This document shows, one piece after another, positions 9,618 to 18,346 of a stretch of 64,000 nucleotides of DNA. The translations under genes and the position numbers were made by a program. Under the pieces are notes generated by a model. That model was not told the origin of the DNA. It made no database searches and worked only from the letters and a program-made list of their open reading frames with translations. Within the stretch, counting starts at the first letter, position 1; each line of letters begins with the position of its first letter. The DNA is from Mesorhizobium amorphae (GTDB lineage Bacteria; Pseudomonadota; Alphaproteobacteria; Rhizobiales; Rhizobiaceae), in assembly GCF_014843845.1 (NCBI RefSeq), contig NZ_JHQS01000016.1:62001-126000 (forward strand), given 5' to 3'.

Positions 9618-10363
9618 ATGCGGCTCTTTCCATCGACGGACTGGAAGTGGTCTTCGACCGCTTTCGCGCGCTGAAGGGCGTCAGCCTCGAAGTCAAATCA
9701 GGCGACACCTACGGACTGGTCGGCGAGAGCGGTTCCGGCAAGTCGACGCTGCTGAAAGCCATCGCCGGGCTGGTGCCAGCTGCATCTGGAACCATCGCCG
9801 TCAACGGCAAAACGCTGGGCGCGCGCCGCGACAAGGCCTTCTACCGCGAGGTGCAGATGGTCTTTCAAGATCCCTACGGTTCGCTGCACCCGCGCCAGAC
9901 GGTCGACCGCCTGCTGCAGGAGCCGCTCGCCATCCACGGCTTTGCCGATGGCGAGAAGCGCATTCAGCGCGCGCTCGACGAGGTGGGCCTCGGAACCGGT
10001 TTCCGCTTCCGCTACGCGCACCAGCTTTCCGGCGGCCAGCGCCAGCGCGTGGCGATCGCGCGCGCGCTCATCCTCGAACCCTCGATCCTGCTGCTCGACG
10101 AGCCGACCTCGGCGCTCGACGCCTCGGTGCAGGCCGAAGTGCTCAACCTGCTGGAGGAGATCCGGCGGCGGCGCAAGCTCACCTTCCTGATGGTCAGCCA
10201 CGACCTCGCCATCGTCACCCATATGTGCGAGCGGCTGATGGTGATGCAGAATGGCGAGGCGGTGGAGAACCTTACAGCGAGCCAGTTGATAGGGCATCGC
10301 GTGACCAAGGATTACACGCGCAATCTGCTCAGGGCGAGTGAAGGGTTTGTGAGAACTGCTTGA
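9614..10363 (+). CDS. ABC transporter ATP-binding protein, DppF type
   Basis: Second ATPase of the importer, 249 residues. The ATG at 9614 overlaps the previous stop by 4 bases; a GTG 9 bases upstream is possible but less likely. Walker A is GESGSGKSTLLKA, the Q-loop is MVFQDPYGSLHPRQT, the signature is LSGGQRQRVAIARAL, Walker B is ILLLDEPTSALD, and the switch His is in MVSHDLAIV. It is the last gene of the five-gene transport operon. A weak hairpin (AAAAGG/CCTTTT, around 10401-10416) follows but is not a convincing terminator. Confidence 0.93.
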   Translation: MNAALSIDGLEVVFDRFRALKGVSLEVKSGDTYGLVGESGSGKSTLLKAIAGLVPAASGTIAVNGKTLGARRDKAFYREVQMVFQDPYGSLHPRQTVDRLLQEPLAIHGFADGEKRIQRALDEVGLGTGFRFRYAHQLSGGQRQRVAIARALILEPSILLLDEPTSALDASVQAEVLNLLEEIRRRRKLTFLMVSHDLAIVTHMCERLMVMQNGEAVENLTASQLIGHRVTKDYTRNLLRASEGFVRTA

Positions 10364-10586
10364 GTTCGTCTTCCTGCGCATGACCAACGGTATTCGGGGG
10401 AAAAGGGGAACCTTTTCGTACGCGTATCGGCCGGTTGGTTAAGCGCAGGCCGGCACAGCCTCCGGCGCGCGGCGGCAGGCCCAATCGCCCGGCAATGCTG
10501 CCGACTTGAGGAAAACGTGAAATAAGGTCAGAAGAGGTCTGGAACAGCCAGCAACGAGAACGGGCGCCGGCCCGATGAGGGATGAA

Positions 10587-11864
10587 ATGAAGAATTCAGC
10601 CATTTCCGAGCGCAAGAACCAGTCGATTTCACGCGGCGTCGGCATGACGACGCAGATCTATGCCGACCGCGCCGAGAATTCGGAGATCTGGGATGTCGAG
10701 GGCCGCCGCTATATCGACTTCTCGTCGGGCATCGCCGTCGTCAACACGGGCCACCGCCACCCCAAGGTGATCGAGGCCGTCAAGGCGCAGCTCGACCGCT
10801 TCACCCACACCTGCCACCAGGTGGTGCCGTATGAGAGCTATGTGCGGCTGGCCGAGCGGCTAAACGGGCTGCTGCCCGGCAAGTTCGACAAGAAGACGAT
10901 TTTCGTCACCACCGGCGCCGAGGCGGTGGAGAACGCCATCAAGATCGCCCGTAACGCCACCGGCCGTCCGGCGGTCATCGCCTTTTCCGGCGGCTTCCAC
11001 GGCCGCACCTTCATGGGCATGGCGCTGACCGGCAAGGTCGTGCCCTACAAGGTCGGCTTCGGCGCCATGCCGGCTGACGTCTTCCACGCGCCGTTCCCGG
11101 TGCCGCTACATGGCGTTTCCGTCGCCGATTCGCTGGCAGCGCTCGACCGCCTGTTCAAGGCCGATGTCGACCCGGCCCGCGTCGCCGCGATCATCCTCGA
11201 GCCTGTGCAGGGCGAGGGCGGTTTCTACGAAGCGCCACGCGATTTCATGGCGGCGCTGCGCAAGATCTGCGACCAGCACGGCATGCTCTTGATCGCCGAC
11301 GAGGTGCAGACCGGCTTTGCCCGCACCGGCAAGATGTTCGCCATGGATCATCACGAGGTCGCCGCCGACATCACCACCATGGCCAAGAGCCTGGCCGGCG
11401 GCTTCCCGCTGGCGGCGGTCACCGGCCGCGCCGAACTCATGGATGCACCGGGCCCCGGCGGCCTCGGCGGCACCTATGGCGGCAGCCCGATCGGCGTCGC
11501 CGCAGCCCACGCCGTGCTTGGCGTGATCGAGGAGGAAAAGCTCTGCGACCGCGCCAATGCGCTCGGCGCCCGGCTGAAGCAGCGGCTGCAGTCGTTCCGT
11601 GACGATGTGCCGGAGATCGTCGATATCAGAGGCCCGGGCTTCATGAACGCGGTCGAGTTCAATGATGTGAAGAAGGGCCTGCCGTCGGCCGAGATCGCCA
11701 ATGCAGTCCGGCTGAAGGCGCTCGACAAGGGCCTGATCCTGCTCACCTGCGGCGTCTACGGCAATGTCATCCGCTTCCTGTCGCCGATCACCATCCAGGA
11801 CGGCGTGATGAACGAAGCGCTCGACATCCTGGAAAGCTCGATCCGCGAAGCGCGCGCCGCTTAA
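10587..11864 (+). CDS. gabT: 4-aminobutyrate aminotransferase, class III PLP
   Basis: A PLP enzyme transferring the amino group of GABA (or a similar omega-amine) to 2-oxoglutarate, giving succinate semialdehyde. From this ATG the protein is 425 residues. The PLP lysine falls at about residue 267 in TTMAKSLAGGFPLAAV, close to E. coli GabT. The ATG 12 bases upstream would add four residues. SRGVGMTTQIYADRAENSEIWDVEGR is the family N-terminus. The cofactor-binding Asp is in LLIADEVQTGFARTG. It follows the ABC operon by 220 bases and may have its own promoter. The exact omega-amine substrate is uncertain, since class III enzymes overlap in specificity. Confidence 0.88.
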   Translation: MKNSAISERKNQSISRGVGMTTQIYADRAENSEIWDVEGRRYIDFSSGIAVVNTGHRHPKVIEAVKAQLDRFTHTCHQVVPYESYVRLAERLNGLLPGKFDKKTIFVTTGAEAVENAIKIARNATGRPAVIAFSGGFHGRTFMGMALTGKVVPYKVGFGAMPADVFHAPFPVPLHGVSVADSLAALDRLFKADVDPARVAAIILEPVQGEGGFYEAPRDFMAALRKICDQHGMLLIADEVQTGFARTGKMFAMDHHEVAADITTMAKSLAGGFPLAAVTGRAELMDAPGPGGLGGTYGGSPIGVAAAHAVLGVIEEEKLCDRANALGARLKQRLQSFRDDVPEIVDIRGPGFMNAVEFNDVKKGLPSAEIANAVRLKALDKGLILLTCGVYGNVIRFLSPITIQDGVMNEALDILESSIREARAA

Positions 11865-13114
11865 CCAGCCGCTCGTGCAGGCTCATCCTGCTGGAAGGCG
11901 GCTAGCGCCGCCTTCAGTCCCTCGGGTCCGGCCGCGACCGTTTGCGGCGTCGGCGAGAAGCCGGCGCCGAGCATCTTGCGGCCGAGCATATGGTCGCCCG
12001 GCCGGTTGACCGATTCGATGCCGAGCAGCCGGTTTGCCGCATAGTGGTAGATCGAAAACTTGTTCTCGTTGATGTCACCCAGCACGACATGGCTGTCGCC
12101 GCCCGACGTCAGGCCGACCATCTGCAGCTTCATGTCGCCAATGTCGGACCAGAACCAGGGCACGGCGGAATAGGCGTCCGCATGGCCGAGCAGGGTGCGC
12201 GCGGCGAGCCGCGCCTGGTCGGTGGCGTTCTGCACCGATTCCAGGCGCACGTCGGCGCCGGTGAACCAGTGCCGGTAGGACGCAGCATCGCCGATCGCGA
12301 GAATCTCAGGCATCGAGCTGCGCATCTGCTGGTCGACGCGGATGCCATTGGCGGTCGCGATGCCGGCCGCCTTGGCCAGTTCGACATTTGGCACCACGCC
12401 GATGCCGATGATGACCATCTGCGCCGGCAGTTGCTCGCCGCTGGAGGTGACAGCGCCCGACACATGGCCGTTTTCGCCTTCGAGCCGATCAATGGTGGTG
12501 CCGGTGAGGATGCGCACGCCCGTCGCTTCCAGCCGCTGCCGGACATGGCTGGCGATGACCGGCGCCACCGCCCGGCCAAGCAGCCGGTCGACGGCTTCGA
12601 CCACGGTCACGTTGCGCCCGGCCGCTCTCAGCGTCGCCGCGATCTCCAGGCCGATGAAGCCGCCGCCGAGGATGACGACGTCCTCGCTTTGCAAACTCAG
12701 CTCGCGGATCAGGCGGGCGTCGGCGATCGAGCGCAGCGACAGCACCCCGGCAAGCTCCGAACCCGGCAACTTGAGACTGCGCGGCCGCGAGCCGGTCGCC
12801 AGGATCAGCCGGTCGAAGCCGAGCGCGCCGCCGCCTGATATCACCAGCCTGCGGGCGCCGGCATCGATAGCGTCGATCCGGACGCCCGGCCTGTAGTCGA
12901 CGGCGCTGCCGGTGTAAAAAGCCTCGCCACGCAAAGGCTGCGGCTTTGCATCCTGGTCCTTGATGAAGGTCTTCGACAGCGGCGGCTTGTGGTAGGGCAG
13001 CTCGTTTTCGTCGCCGATCAGGATAACCGGTCCGTCATAGCCCTCTTCGCGCAGGCCTGCGGCCGCTTGCACGCCCGCATGCCCCGCACCGACAATGACC
13101 ACACCGTTCTTCAT
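11861..13114 (-). CDS. FAD-dependent NAD(P)H oxidoreductase, ferredoxin reductase type
   Basis: A flavoprotein disulfide-fold reductase similar to the reductases of dioxygenase, cytochrome P450 and rubredoxin systems, 417 residues. FAD is bound by VVIVGAGHAGVQAAAGLREE at the N-terminus, NAD(P)H by VVILGGGFIGLEIAATLRAAG mid-protein, with the second FAD contact at PEILAIGDAASYR and a C-terminal reductase domain from about residue 320 (WFWSDIGDMKLQMVGL). The ATG at 13114 has GCAGGA upstream; a TTG at 13156 would add 14 residues not conserved in the family. Its stop overlaps the gabT stop: the four bases TTAA supply both termination codons. No ferredoxin partner lies nearby; Bfd at 14.9 kb is a conceivable but unproven one. 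Confidence 0.87.
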   Translation of the reverse strand: MKNGVVIVGAGHAGVQAAAGLREEGYDGPVILIGDENELPYHKPPLSKTFIKDQDAKPQPLRGEAFYTGSAVDYRPGVRIDAIDAGARRLVISGGGALGFDRLILATGSRPRSLKLPGSELAGVLSLRSIADARLIRELSLQSEDVVILGGGFIGLEIAATLRAAGRNVTVVEAVDRLLGRAVAPVIASHVRQRLEATGVRILTGTTIDRLEGENGHVSGAVTSSGEQLPAQMVIIGIGVVPNVELAKAAGIATANGIRVDQQMRSSMPEILAIGDAASYRHWFTGADVRLESVQNATDQARLAARTLLGHADAYSAVPWFWSDIGDMKLQMVGLTSGGDSHVVLGDINENKFSIYHYAANRLLGIESVNRPGDHMLGRKMLGAGFSPTPQTVAAGPEGLKAALAAFQQDEPARAAG

Positions 13115-13266
13115 CGCAATCCTGCTTTTCCCATCAAATCTAGGCTGTTGCGCCAAGTGGCGATTGTCCGCCGCCGCCGCAAGACCCCCGATCCGGGTCG
13201 CACCGGGAATGGTCGCCTGTCAATCGCCGTGTTTCTAGCGGCATAAAGCTTAAAGTTGACAGTCGT

Positions 13267-13287
13267 AGTTTAGAATAATTCTAAACT
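13267..13287. promoter_or_regulatory. Irr box (iron control element) palindrome
   Basis: A perfect 10-base inverted repeat: AGTTTAGAAT and ATTCTAAACT around a single central A. It contains the TTTAGAA...TTCTAAA core that I recall as the rhizobial Irr/ICE operator. A TTGACA at 13256-13261 lies just upstream, and the palindrome covers the spacer and the expected -10 position (about 13279-13284), so a bound protein would block the promoter. It reads toward the imelysin-bfd-bfr cluster, whose first start is about 250 bases downstream. Irr is itself encoded at 48.1 kb. The FAD reductase on the other strand starts 153 bases away and could also be affected. Confidence 0.82.
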
Positions 13288-13416
13288 GTTGTTTCAATTG
13301 AATTTTCTGATGCGTGCCAGTTGACTTCCGCCCCCTTCGCCGCTTTATGGAGGCTCGCGCGTCAGCGCATCCCTTTGATGTCTGGGCCTTGAACCCTTTC
13401 GATTGGAGGCATTTAG

Positions 13417-13524
13417 GTGTCTTTCTTCCGCGAACCGCGCAATGGCGCGGCGTCACTTGTGTCCTACGGCATGCCTGTGCCTGGCACCGGTCGGCACGCA
13501 CGCCTTTTCCCGAATTCCCAATGA
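13417..13524 (+). CDS. possible 35-residue leader ORF before the iron cluster
   Basis: In the ~250-base leader of the iron cluster, GGAGG at 13405-13409 is spaced 7 bases from a GTG that opens a 35-codon frame (begins MSFFREPRNGAASLV, ends RLFPNSQ). It stops at 13522-13524, 11-14 bases before the imelysin start. The ribosome binding site is better than that of imelysin itself. It could be a translated leader peptide coupling translation, a small protein, or chance. No homologue is recognised. The rest of the 424-base gap (13115-13538) holds the Irr box and nothing else I can identify. Confidence 0.3.
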   Translation: MSFFREPRNGAASLVSYGMPVPGTGRHARLFPNSQ

Positions 13525-13538
13525 ACTGGAGAACGATG

Positions 13539-14828
13539 ATGACAGCACGATATGGCGGCAGGCTGGCTGCGATCGGCGCTACGGCTCTGTTGACGGCGGC
13601 GGTGTTCGTGCTGCCGGCCAAGGCGGAAACCGACGCCAATGCGGTCATCAAGACCTATGCCGACATCGCGCTCGCCAAATATGAGGATTCGCTGACCACC
13701 GCGCAGGCGCTCGACAAGGCCGTCGACGCACTGCTCGCCAAGCCCTCGGTGGACACGCTGAACGCCGCCCGCGAGGCCTGGAAGGCATCGCGCGTTCCCT
13801 ACCAGCAGACCGAGGTCTACCGCTTCGGCAACAAGATCGTCGACGACTGGGAGGGCAAGGTGAACTCCTGGCCGCTGGACGAGGGCCTGATCGACTATGT
13901 CGCCAAGAGTTACGGCACCGAGTCCGACACCAACGCGCTCTACACCGCCAATGTGATCGCCAACAAGGAGATCGAAATCAACGGCAAGAAGGTCGACGCC
14001 TTGAAGCTGTCGCCGGAATTCCTCTCCAGCACGCTGCAGGAGGCCGGCGGGGTCGAGGCCAATGTCGCGACCGGCTACCACGCCATCGAATTCCTGCTCT
14101 GGGGCCAGGACCTGCACGGCACCGGTCCCGGCGCCGGTGAGCGGCCCTACACCGACTATGACCTCGCCAACTGCACCGGCGGCAATTGCGACCGCCGCGC
14201 CGAATACCTGAAGTCGGCGAGCGACCTTCTGGTTTCCGACCTGCAGGACATGGTCAACGACTGGAAGGAAGACGGCGCCGCCCGCAAGAACCTCGTTGAC
14301 GGCGAGCCGAACACAGCCATCACCGCGATCTTCACCGGTATGGGCTCGCTGTCCTATGGCGAACTTGCCGGCGAGCGCATGAAGCTCGGCCTGCTGCTGC
14401 ACGATCCGGAAGAGGAGCACGACTGCTTCTCCGACAACACCTACAACTCGCATCTCTACGACGCCATCGGCATCCGCGCCGCCTATCTCGCCAGCTACAC
14501 GCGCCTCGACGGTACCGTCGTTCAGGGGCCTTCGGTGCACGACATGGTCAAGGCGGCCGATCCGGCGATCGACAAGGAGCTGTCGGACAAGCTGGATGTC
14601 TCCGTCACCAAGATGGAGGCCATCAAGGCGCGCGCGTTGGCCGGCGAGGCCTATGACCAGCAGATCGCCGAAGGCAACACCGAAGGCAATGCCACGGTGC
14701 AGGCGGCGATCGACGCGCTGATCGACCAGACCAAGTCGATCGAACGCGCCGTCGGCTCGCTGAAGCTCAACACCATCGCCTTCGAGGGTTCCGACAGCCT
14801 CGATGCGCCGGACAAGGTGTTCAAGTAG
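13539..14828 (+). CDS. imelysin family periplasmic protein (IrpA/peptidase M75 type)
   Basis: A periplasmic imelysin-family protein of ~429 residues; family members are iron-regulated and implicated in iron uptake or handling. Three in-frame ATGs compete (13521, 13536, 13539); GGAGA at 13528-13532 best fits 13539. The signal peptide ends at LPAKAETDA. The family GxHxxE motif is intact as GYHAIE (about residues 179-184), followed by FLLWGQDLHGTGPGAGERP. It is the first structural gene behind the Irr-box promoter. Older annotation as an insulin-cleaving peptidase is doubtful for the family in general; an iron-binding role is the better inference. Confidence 0.88.
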   Translation: MTARYGGRLAAIGATALLTAAVFVLPAKAETDANAVIKTYADIALAKYEDSLTTAQALDKAVDALLAKPSVDTLNAAREAWKASRVPYQQTEVYRFGNKIVDDWEGKVNSWPLDEGLIDYVAKSYGTESDTNALYTANVIANKEIEINGKKVDALKLSPEFLSSTLQEAGGVEANVATGYHAIEFLLWGQDLHGTGPGAGERPYTDYDLANCTGGNCDRRAEYLKSASDLLVSDLQDMVNDWKEDGAARKNLVDGEPNTAITAIFTGMGSLSYGELAGERMKLGLLLHDPEEEHDCFSDNTYNSHLYDAIGIRAAYLASYTRLDGTVVQGPSVHDMVKAADPAIDKELSDKLDVSVTKMEAIKARALAGEAYDQQIAEGNTEGNATVQAAIDALIDQTKSIERAVGSLKLNTIAFEGSDSLDAPDKVFK

Positions 14829-14882
14829 GATCAAGAAAGTACCAGCCAAACGGCGCGAAAGCGCCGTCAGCCAGAGCAAACT

Positions 14883-15194
14883 ATGCTGATTTGCCATTGC
14901 AACATTATCACCGAGAGGGAGATCGAGCAGTCGATCGTCGAGCTGCTGGACCAGGATCCGTGGCAGCTTATCGTGCCGGCAAAGGTCTATCATGCCATGC
15001 ACAAGCGCGGTCGCTGTTGCGGCTGCTTCCCAAATGTGGTGGAAACGATCATTCGGGTAACCGAGAACTACCACGCCCGCTCGGAGGCGAGCGGCGTGGA
15101 CATCGTTTCACACCTGGATCGCGTCAGAGGCCTGCGCGTCCAATACGGGAGCAGAACCCATGAAAGGCGAAAAGCAGATCATCGAGCGGCTTAA
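14883..15194 (+). CDS. bfd: bacterioferritin-associated ferredoxin (Bfd-like, 2Fe-2S)
   Basis: A 103-residue Bfd-type [2Fe-2S] protein. In known systems Bfd reduces the bacterioferritin core through the haem to release Fe2+. The cluster ligands are visible as Cys 4-x-Cys 6 and Cys 45-x2-Cys 48 (RGRCCGCF); Cys 46 is an extra. It is longer than E. coli Bfd (64 residues), with ~35 additional C-terminal residues rich in basic amino acids. That tail is encoded partly inside the bfr gene: the two coding regions overlap by 35 bases in different frames, so translation of the pair is likely coupled. It is the second gene of the Irr-box cluster. Confidence 0.9.
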   Translation: MLICHCNIITEREIEQSIVELLDQDPWQLIVPAKVYHAMHKRGRCCGCFPNVVETIIRVTENYHARSEASGVDIVSHLDRVRGLRVQYGSRTHERRKADHRAA

Positions 15195-15645
15195 CGAGGC
15201 TCTGTTTCTGGAGCTTGGAGCCGTCAATCAATATTGGGTGCATTTCCGGCTGCTCGAAGATTGGGGATACGCCAAGCTGGCAAAGAAGGAACGGGCCGAA
15301 TCGATCGAGGAGATGCACCATGCCGACAAACTCGTCGCCCGCATCATCTTCCTCGAAGGGCATCCGAATCTGCAGTCTGTGGCGCCGCTGCGCATCGGCC
15401 AGAACGTCAAGGAAGTGCTCGAGTCCGATCTGGCCGGCGAATATGACGCGCGAACCGCCTACAAGCGCTCGCGCGAGATTTGCGAAGAAGCAGGCGACTA
15501 CGTGTCGATGAAACTGTTCGAGGAATTGCTGTCCGACGAGGAAGGTCACATCGACTTCCTCGAGACGCAGCTCGACCTGCTTGCCTCGATCGGCGAGGAA
15601 AAATACGGCCAGCTCAACGCCGCATCGGCCGACGAGGCGGACTAA
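15160..15645 (+). CDS. bfr: bacterioferritin
   Basis: The 161-residue subunit of a 24-mer haem-containing iron store. All ferroxidase ligands fall at E. coli positions: Glu 18, Glu 51, His 54, Glu 94, Glu 127 and His 130. The haem-ligating Met 52 is present in EEMHHADKL. The start ATG is inside the 3' end of bfd (35-base overlap). Irr-type regulation of storage genes, i.e. repression when iron is low, is established in rhizobia and fits the upstream palindrome. Confidence 0.96.
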   Translation: MKGEKQIIERLNEALFLELGAVNQYWVHFRLLEDWGYAKLAKKERAESIEEMHHADKLVARIIFLEGHPNLQSVAPLRIGQNVKEVLESDLAGEYDARTAYKRSREICEEAGDYVSMKLFEELLSDEEGHIDFLETQLDLLASIGEEKYGQLNAASADEAD

Positions 15646-15657
15646 GGACATGCGGGA

Positions 15658-17265
15658 ATGCGGCGCCCCGTAGAAGTCTTGCGCCGCTTGCGGCGGGCCG
15701 GAGATCATGGCCCGTCGCTCCAGAAGACCCCGCGGTATCAGCTGTTTCGCGGGGCTTCGCTTGCAGTCGGGTTGACACTTTCGGCTTCGGCCCTGGCCGG
15801 CGCGCCGGAACCGGCAGGCCTGGCGACGAGCCGCACCGATCTGACGCCGAAGGATCAGGCCCGCATCCTTGCCGTCACACGACCGACAACGGATTTCTCC
15901 AAGCCCGAGCAATTCGAGTTGATGCAGGGCGGCGCCGGTACGTCGCGCAGGGACGCCAACCGCGACGCCTTCTCGCAATTCTCCGCCAACATCACCTTCG
16001 AGGAAGAAGGCAACTTCAAGCTCGGCAATGCCCTTTTCCGCAAGAACTGGGTCTCGTCGCCGTCCTCGACCCAGGCTTCGGACGGCCTTGGCCCCCTGTT
16101 CAACGAGCGCGCCTGCCAGAATTGCCATTTGAAGGACGGCCGCGGCCGTCCGCCGGAAGGCGACGTCGGCTCCACCTCGATCTTCCTGCGGCTGGCGCGC
16201 GATGCCGGCAGCGCGGAAGAAAGGGCTGAGATCGCCGACCACAAGGTGCTCAATTTTCCCGACCCGGTCTACGGTTCGCAACTGCAGGATCTCGCCGTTC
16301 CCGGGCTGCGCGGCGAAGGCAGGATGCATGTCGCCTATCAGGAACAGGAGGTGACGCTCGGCGACGGCAGCGTCGTTTCGCTGCGCAAGCCCAGCTATTC
16401 GGTCGATGGCCTGGCTTATGGGCCGCTCGACCCGCACACCACGCTGTCGCCGCGTTTGACGCCGCCGATGATCGGCCTTGGCCTGATCGAGCAGATTGCG
16501 CCGGCCGATATCCTCGCCCATGCCGATCCGGAGGACCGCGATGGCGACGGCATTTCCGGCAAGCCCAACATCGTGCGTGACGGCCAAAGCGCCCAACTGA
16601 CGCTCGGCCGCTTCGGCTGGAAGGCGCAGACGCCGTCGATCCGCGAGCAGGCTGCCGACGCCTTCGCCGGCGATATCGGCATCTCTACGCCGGAGATGCC
16701 AAAAAGCGAGGGCGATTGCACCGCTGCCGAGAAGGCATGCCTTGCCTTGCCGAACGGCGTGCAGCAACGCCTCGGCCCGGTCGAGGCGCCGCCGCCGGTC
16801 ATGGACCTGGTCACCTTCTATTCGCAAAACCTTGCCGTCCCGGCGCGGCGCGATCTCGACACGCCGCAAGTGCTTGCCGGCAAGAAGCAGTTTTACGAAA
16901 TGGGCTGCATTTCCTGTCACACGCCGAAATTCGTCACCCTTCGCGGCACGCCGAACAAGGCGCAAGCCTTCCAGTTGATCTGGCCCTATTCCGACTTTCT
17001 GCTGCACGACATGGGCCCTGATCTGGCCGACGGGCAGGCAGTCGGCGAGGCGACGGGCAGCGAATGGCGCACGCCGCCGCTGTGGGGCATCGGCCTGACC
17101 CGGACGGTCAACGGCAACACTTTCTATTTGCATGATGGGCGGGCGCGTAGCCTGGCCGAGGCGATCCTCTGGCATGGCGGCGAGGGCCGGAAGGCGCGCG
17201 ACCGCTTTGCCGCCGCCGATGCGGCCGACCGCGATGCGCTGGTCAAGTTCCTGGGGTCACTCTGA
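15658..17265 (+). CDS. di-haem oxidoreductase, DUF1111 (DHOR) family
   Basis: An exported c-type cytochrome-like protein of 535 residues. Two CxxCH haem motifs are present: CQNCH at about residue 153 and CISCH at about 417, the spacing expected of the DUF1111/di-haem oxidoreductase family distantly related to cytochrome c peroxidases and MauG. A basic N-terminus and hydrophobic stretch (ASLAVGLTLSASALAG) form a long signal peptide. AAGGA is 9 bases before the ATG. It overlaps the next gene by one base (TGATG). Its electron donor and substrate are unknown. In this context, oxidation or reduction of iron or of the imelysin partner is a reasonable inference. Confidence 0.88.
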   Translation: MRRPVEVLRRLRRAGDHGPSLQKTPRYQLFRGASLAVGLTLSASALAGAPEPAGLATSRTDLTPKDQARILAVTRPTTDFSKPEQFELMQGGAGTSRRDANRDAFSQFSANITFEEEGNFKLGNALFRKNWVSSPSSTQASDGLGPLFNERACQNCHLKDGRGRPPEGDVGSTSIFLRLARDAGSAEERAEIADHKVLNFPDPVYGSQLQDLAVPGLRGEGRMHVAYQEQEVTLGDGSVVSLRKPSYSVDGLAYGPLDPHTTLSPRLTPPMIGLGLIEQIAPADILAHADPEDRDGDGISGKPNIVRDGQSAQLTLGRFGWKAQTPSIREQAADAFAGDIGISTPEMPKSEGDCTAAEKACLALPNGVQQRLGPVEAPPPVMDLVTFYSQNLAVPARRDLDTPQVLAGKKQFYEMGCISCHTPKFVTLRGTPNKAQAFQLIWPYSDFLLHDMGPDLADGQAVGEATGSEWRTPPLWGIGLTRTVNGNTFYLHDGRARSLAEAILWHGGEGRKARDRFAAADAADRDALVKFLGSL

Positions 17266-18344
17266 TGCTGAAGCGTTTTTTGCTTGCTCTCGTTCTTCCG
17301 CTGGCCATGCTCGGTGCTTCCCCGGCGTCGGCGGAGGTGAAGGCCTCCGATGTCATCCAGCGGGCCATCGACGGCTTTGTCCGCCCGGCCTATGCCAGCC
17401 TGCACCAGCACGCTGAAGCTATGACCACGTCGATGCGGGCACTGTGCGATGCGCCTTCGCAAGGCGCTCTCGATGCGGCGCGTGCCGAGTATTCGGACAC
17501 GGTCGAGGCCTGGTCGGAAGCCGAGATCATCGGCTTCGGGCCGATCAAGGAGAGCAACCGGCTGGAACGCATGCTCTATTGGCCGGATCGCAAGAGCATC
17601 GGCCTGAAGCAGGTGCAGGCGGCATTGGCCGGCAAGGACCCGACCGCTACCGATCCGGTACAACTGGCCGGCAAGAGCGTCGCCATGCAGGGGGTAGGCG
17701 CGCTTGAGTTCGTGCTTTATGGCGACGGCGCCGAAGCCCTCGCCAGCAAGAACGACCCCTACCGCTGCGCCTACGGCGCGGCGGTCGCCAGCAACATCGA
17801 AACCATGGCCGCTGACGTCGATGCGGCCTGGAAGAAGCCCGATGGTTTTGCCGCACTCTGGGCCAATCCGGGACCGCAAAACCCGCTCTACCGCGACGGC
17901 ACCGAAGCGGTGACCGAACTGGTGGGCGTGTTCATCAACGAACTCGAAATGGTCCGCGACGTGCGCCTCAAAGGCTTCCTTGGCGGCAAGCCGGATGCGG
18001 ACAAGCCCAAGCTGGCCATCTTTTGGCGCTCGCAAAACACCGCCACGTCACTGGCTGGAAATCTCTCCGGCATGGATACGCTGTTCCAGGCCTCAAAACT
18101 TGGCGATGCGTTGCCGGAAGACGCGCGCTGGATGGCCGAATCGATCCATATCCAGCTCACCAACGGCATCGCGACCGCCAAGTCCGTGAACGGCCCGATC
18201 GACAAGGCACTCGCCGATCCGGCGCAGCGTGACAAACTCGACCATTTCGCGCTGATCACCTCCAGCCTGACAGCCCTGATCGGCACCAGGCTGACCGCCG
18301 AATTCGGCCTGACCGCCGGCTTTTCTTCGCTGGATGGGGATTGA
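17265..18344 (+). CDS. second imelysin family protein, GxHxxE His missing
   Basis: A 359-residue periplasmic imelysin-domain protein with a clear signal peptide (LALVLPLAMLGASPASAEV). The position matching the GxHxxE motif reads GVGALE (about residues 143-148), so Gly replaces the His, while the following FVLYGDGAEA matches the FLLWGQD segment of the first imelysin at 13.5 kb. The two copies are clearly divergent paralogues rather than a recent duplication. TGATG coupling to the DUF1111 gene and near-overlap with the DUF1513 gene mean the three are likely made together, and a complex is possible. Confidence 0.85.
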   Translation: MLKRFLLALVLPLAMLGASPASAEVKASDVIQRAIDGFVRPAYASLHQHAEAMTTSMRALCDAPSQGALDAARAEYSDTVEAWSEAEIIGFGPIKESNRLERMLYWPDRKSIGLKQVQAALAGKDPTATDPVQLAGKSVAMQGVGALEFVLYGDGAEALASKNDPYRCAYGAAVASNIETMAADVDAAWKKPDGFAALWANPGPQNPLYRDGTEAVTELVGVFINELEMVRDVRLKGFLGGKPDADKPKLAIFWRSQNTATSLAGNLSGMDTLFQASKLGDALPEDARWMAESIHIQLTNGIATAKSVNGPIDKALADPAQRDKLDHFALITSSLTALIGTRLTAEFGLTAGFSSLDGD

Positions 18345-18346
18345 TC

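Noticed and set aside
10395..10420. Terminator of the ABC operon at the AAAAGG/CCTTTT hairpin
   Set aside because: The stem is only six to seven pairs, A-T rich, and lacks a T tract after it.
15124..17175. 683-codon minus-strand frame opposite bfr and the DUF1111 gene
   Set aside because: Antisense shadow; the plus strand carries haem motifs and ferroxidase ligands.
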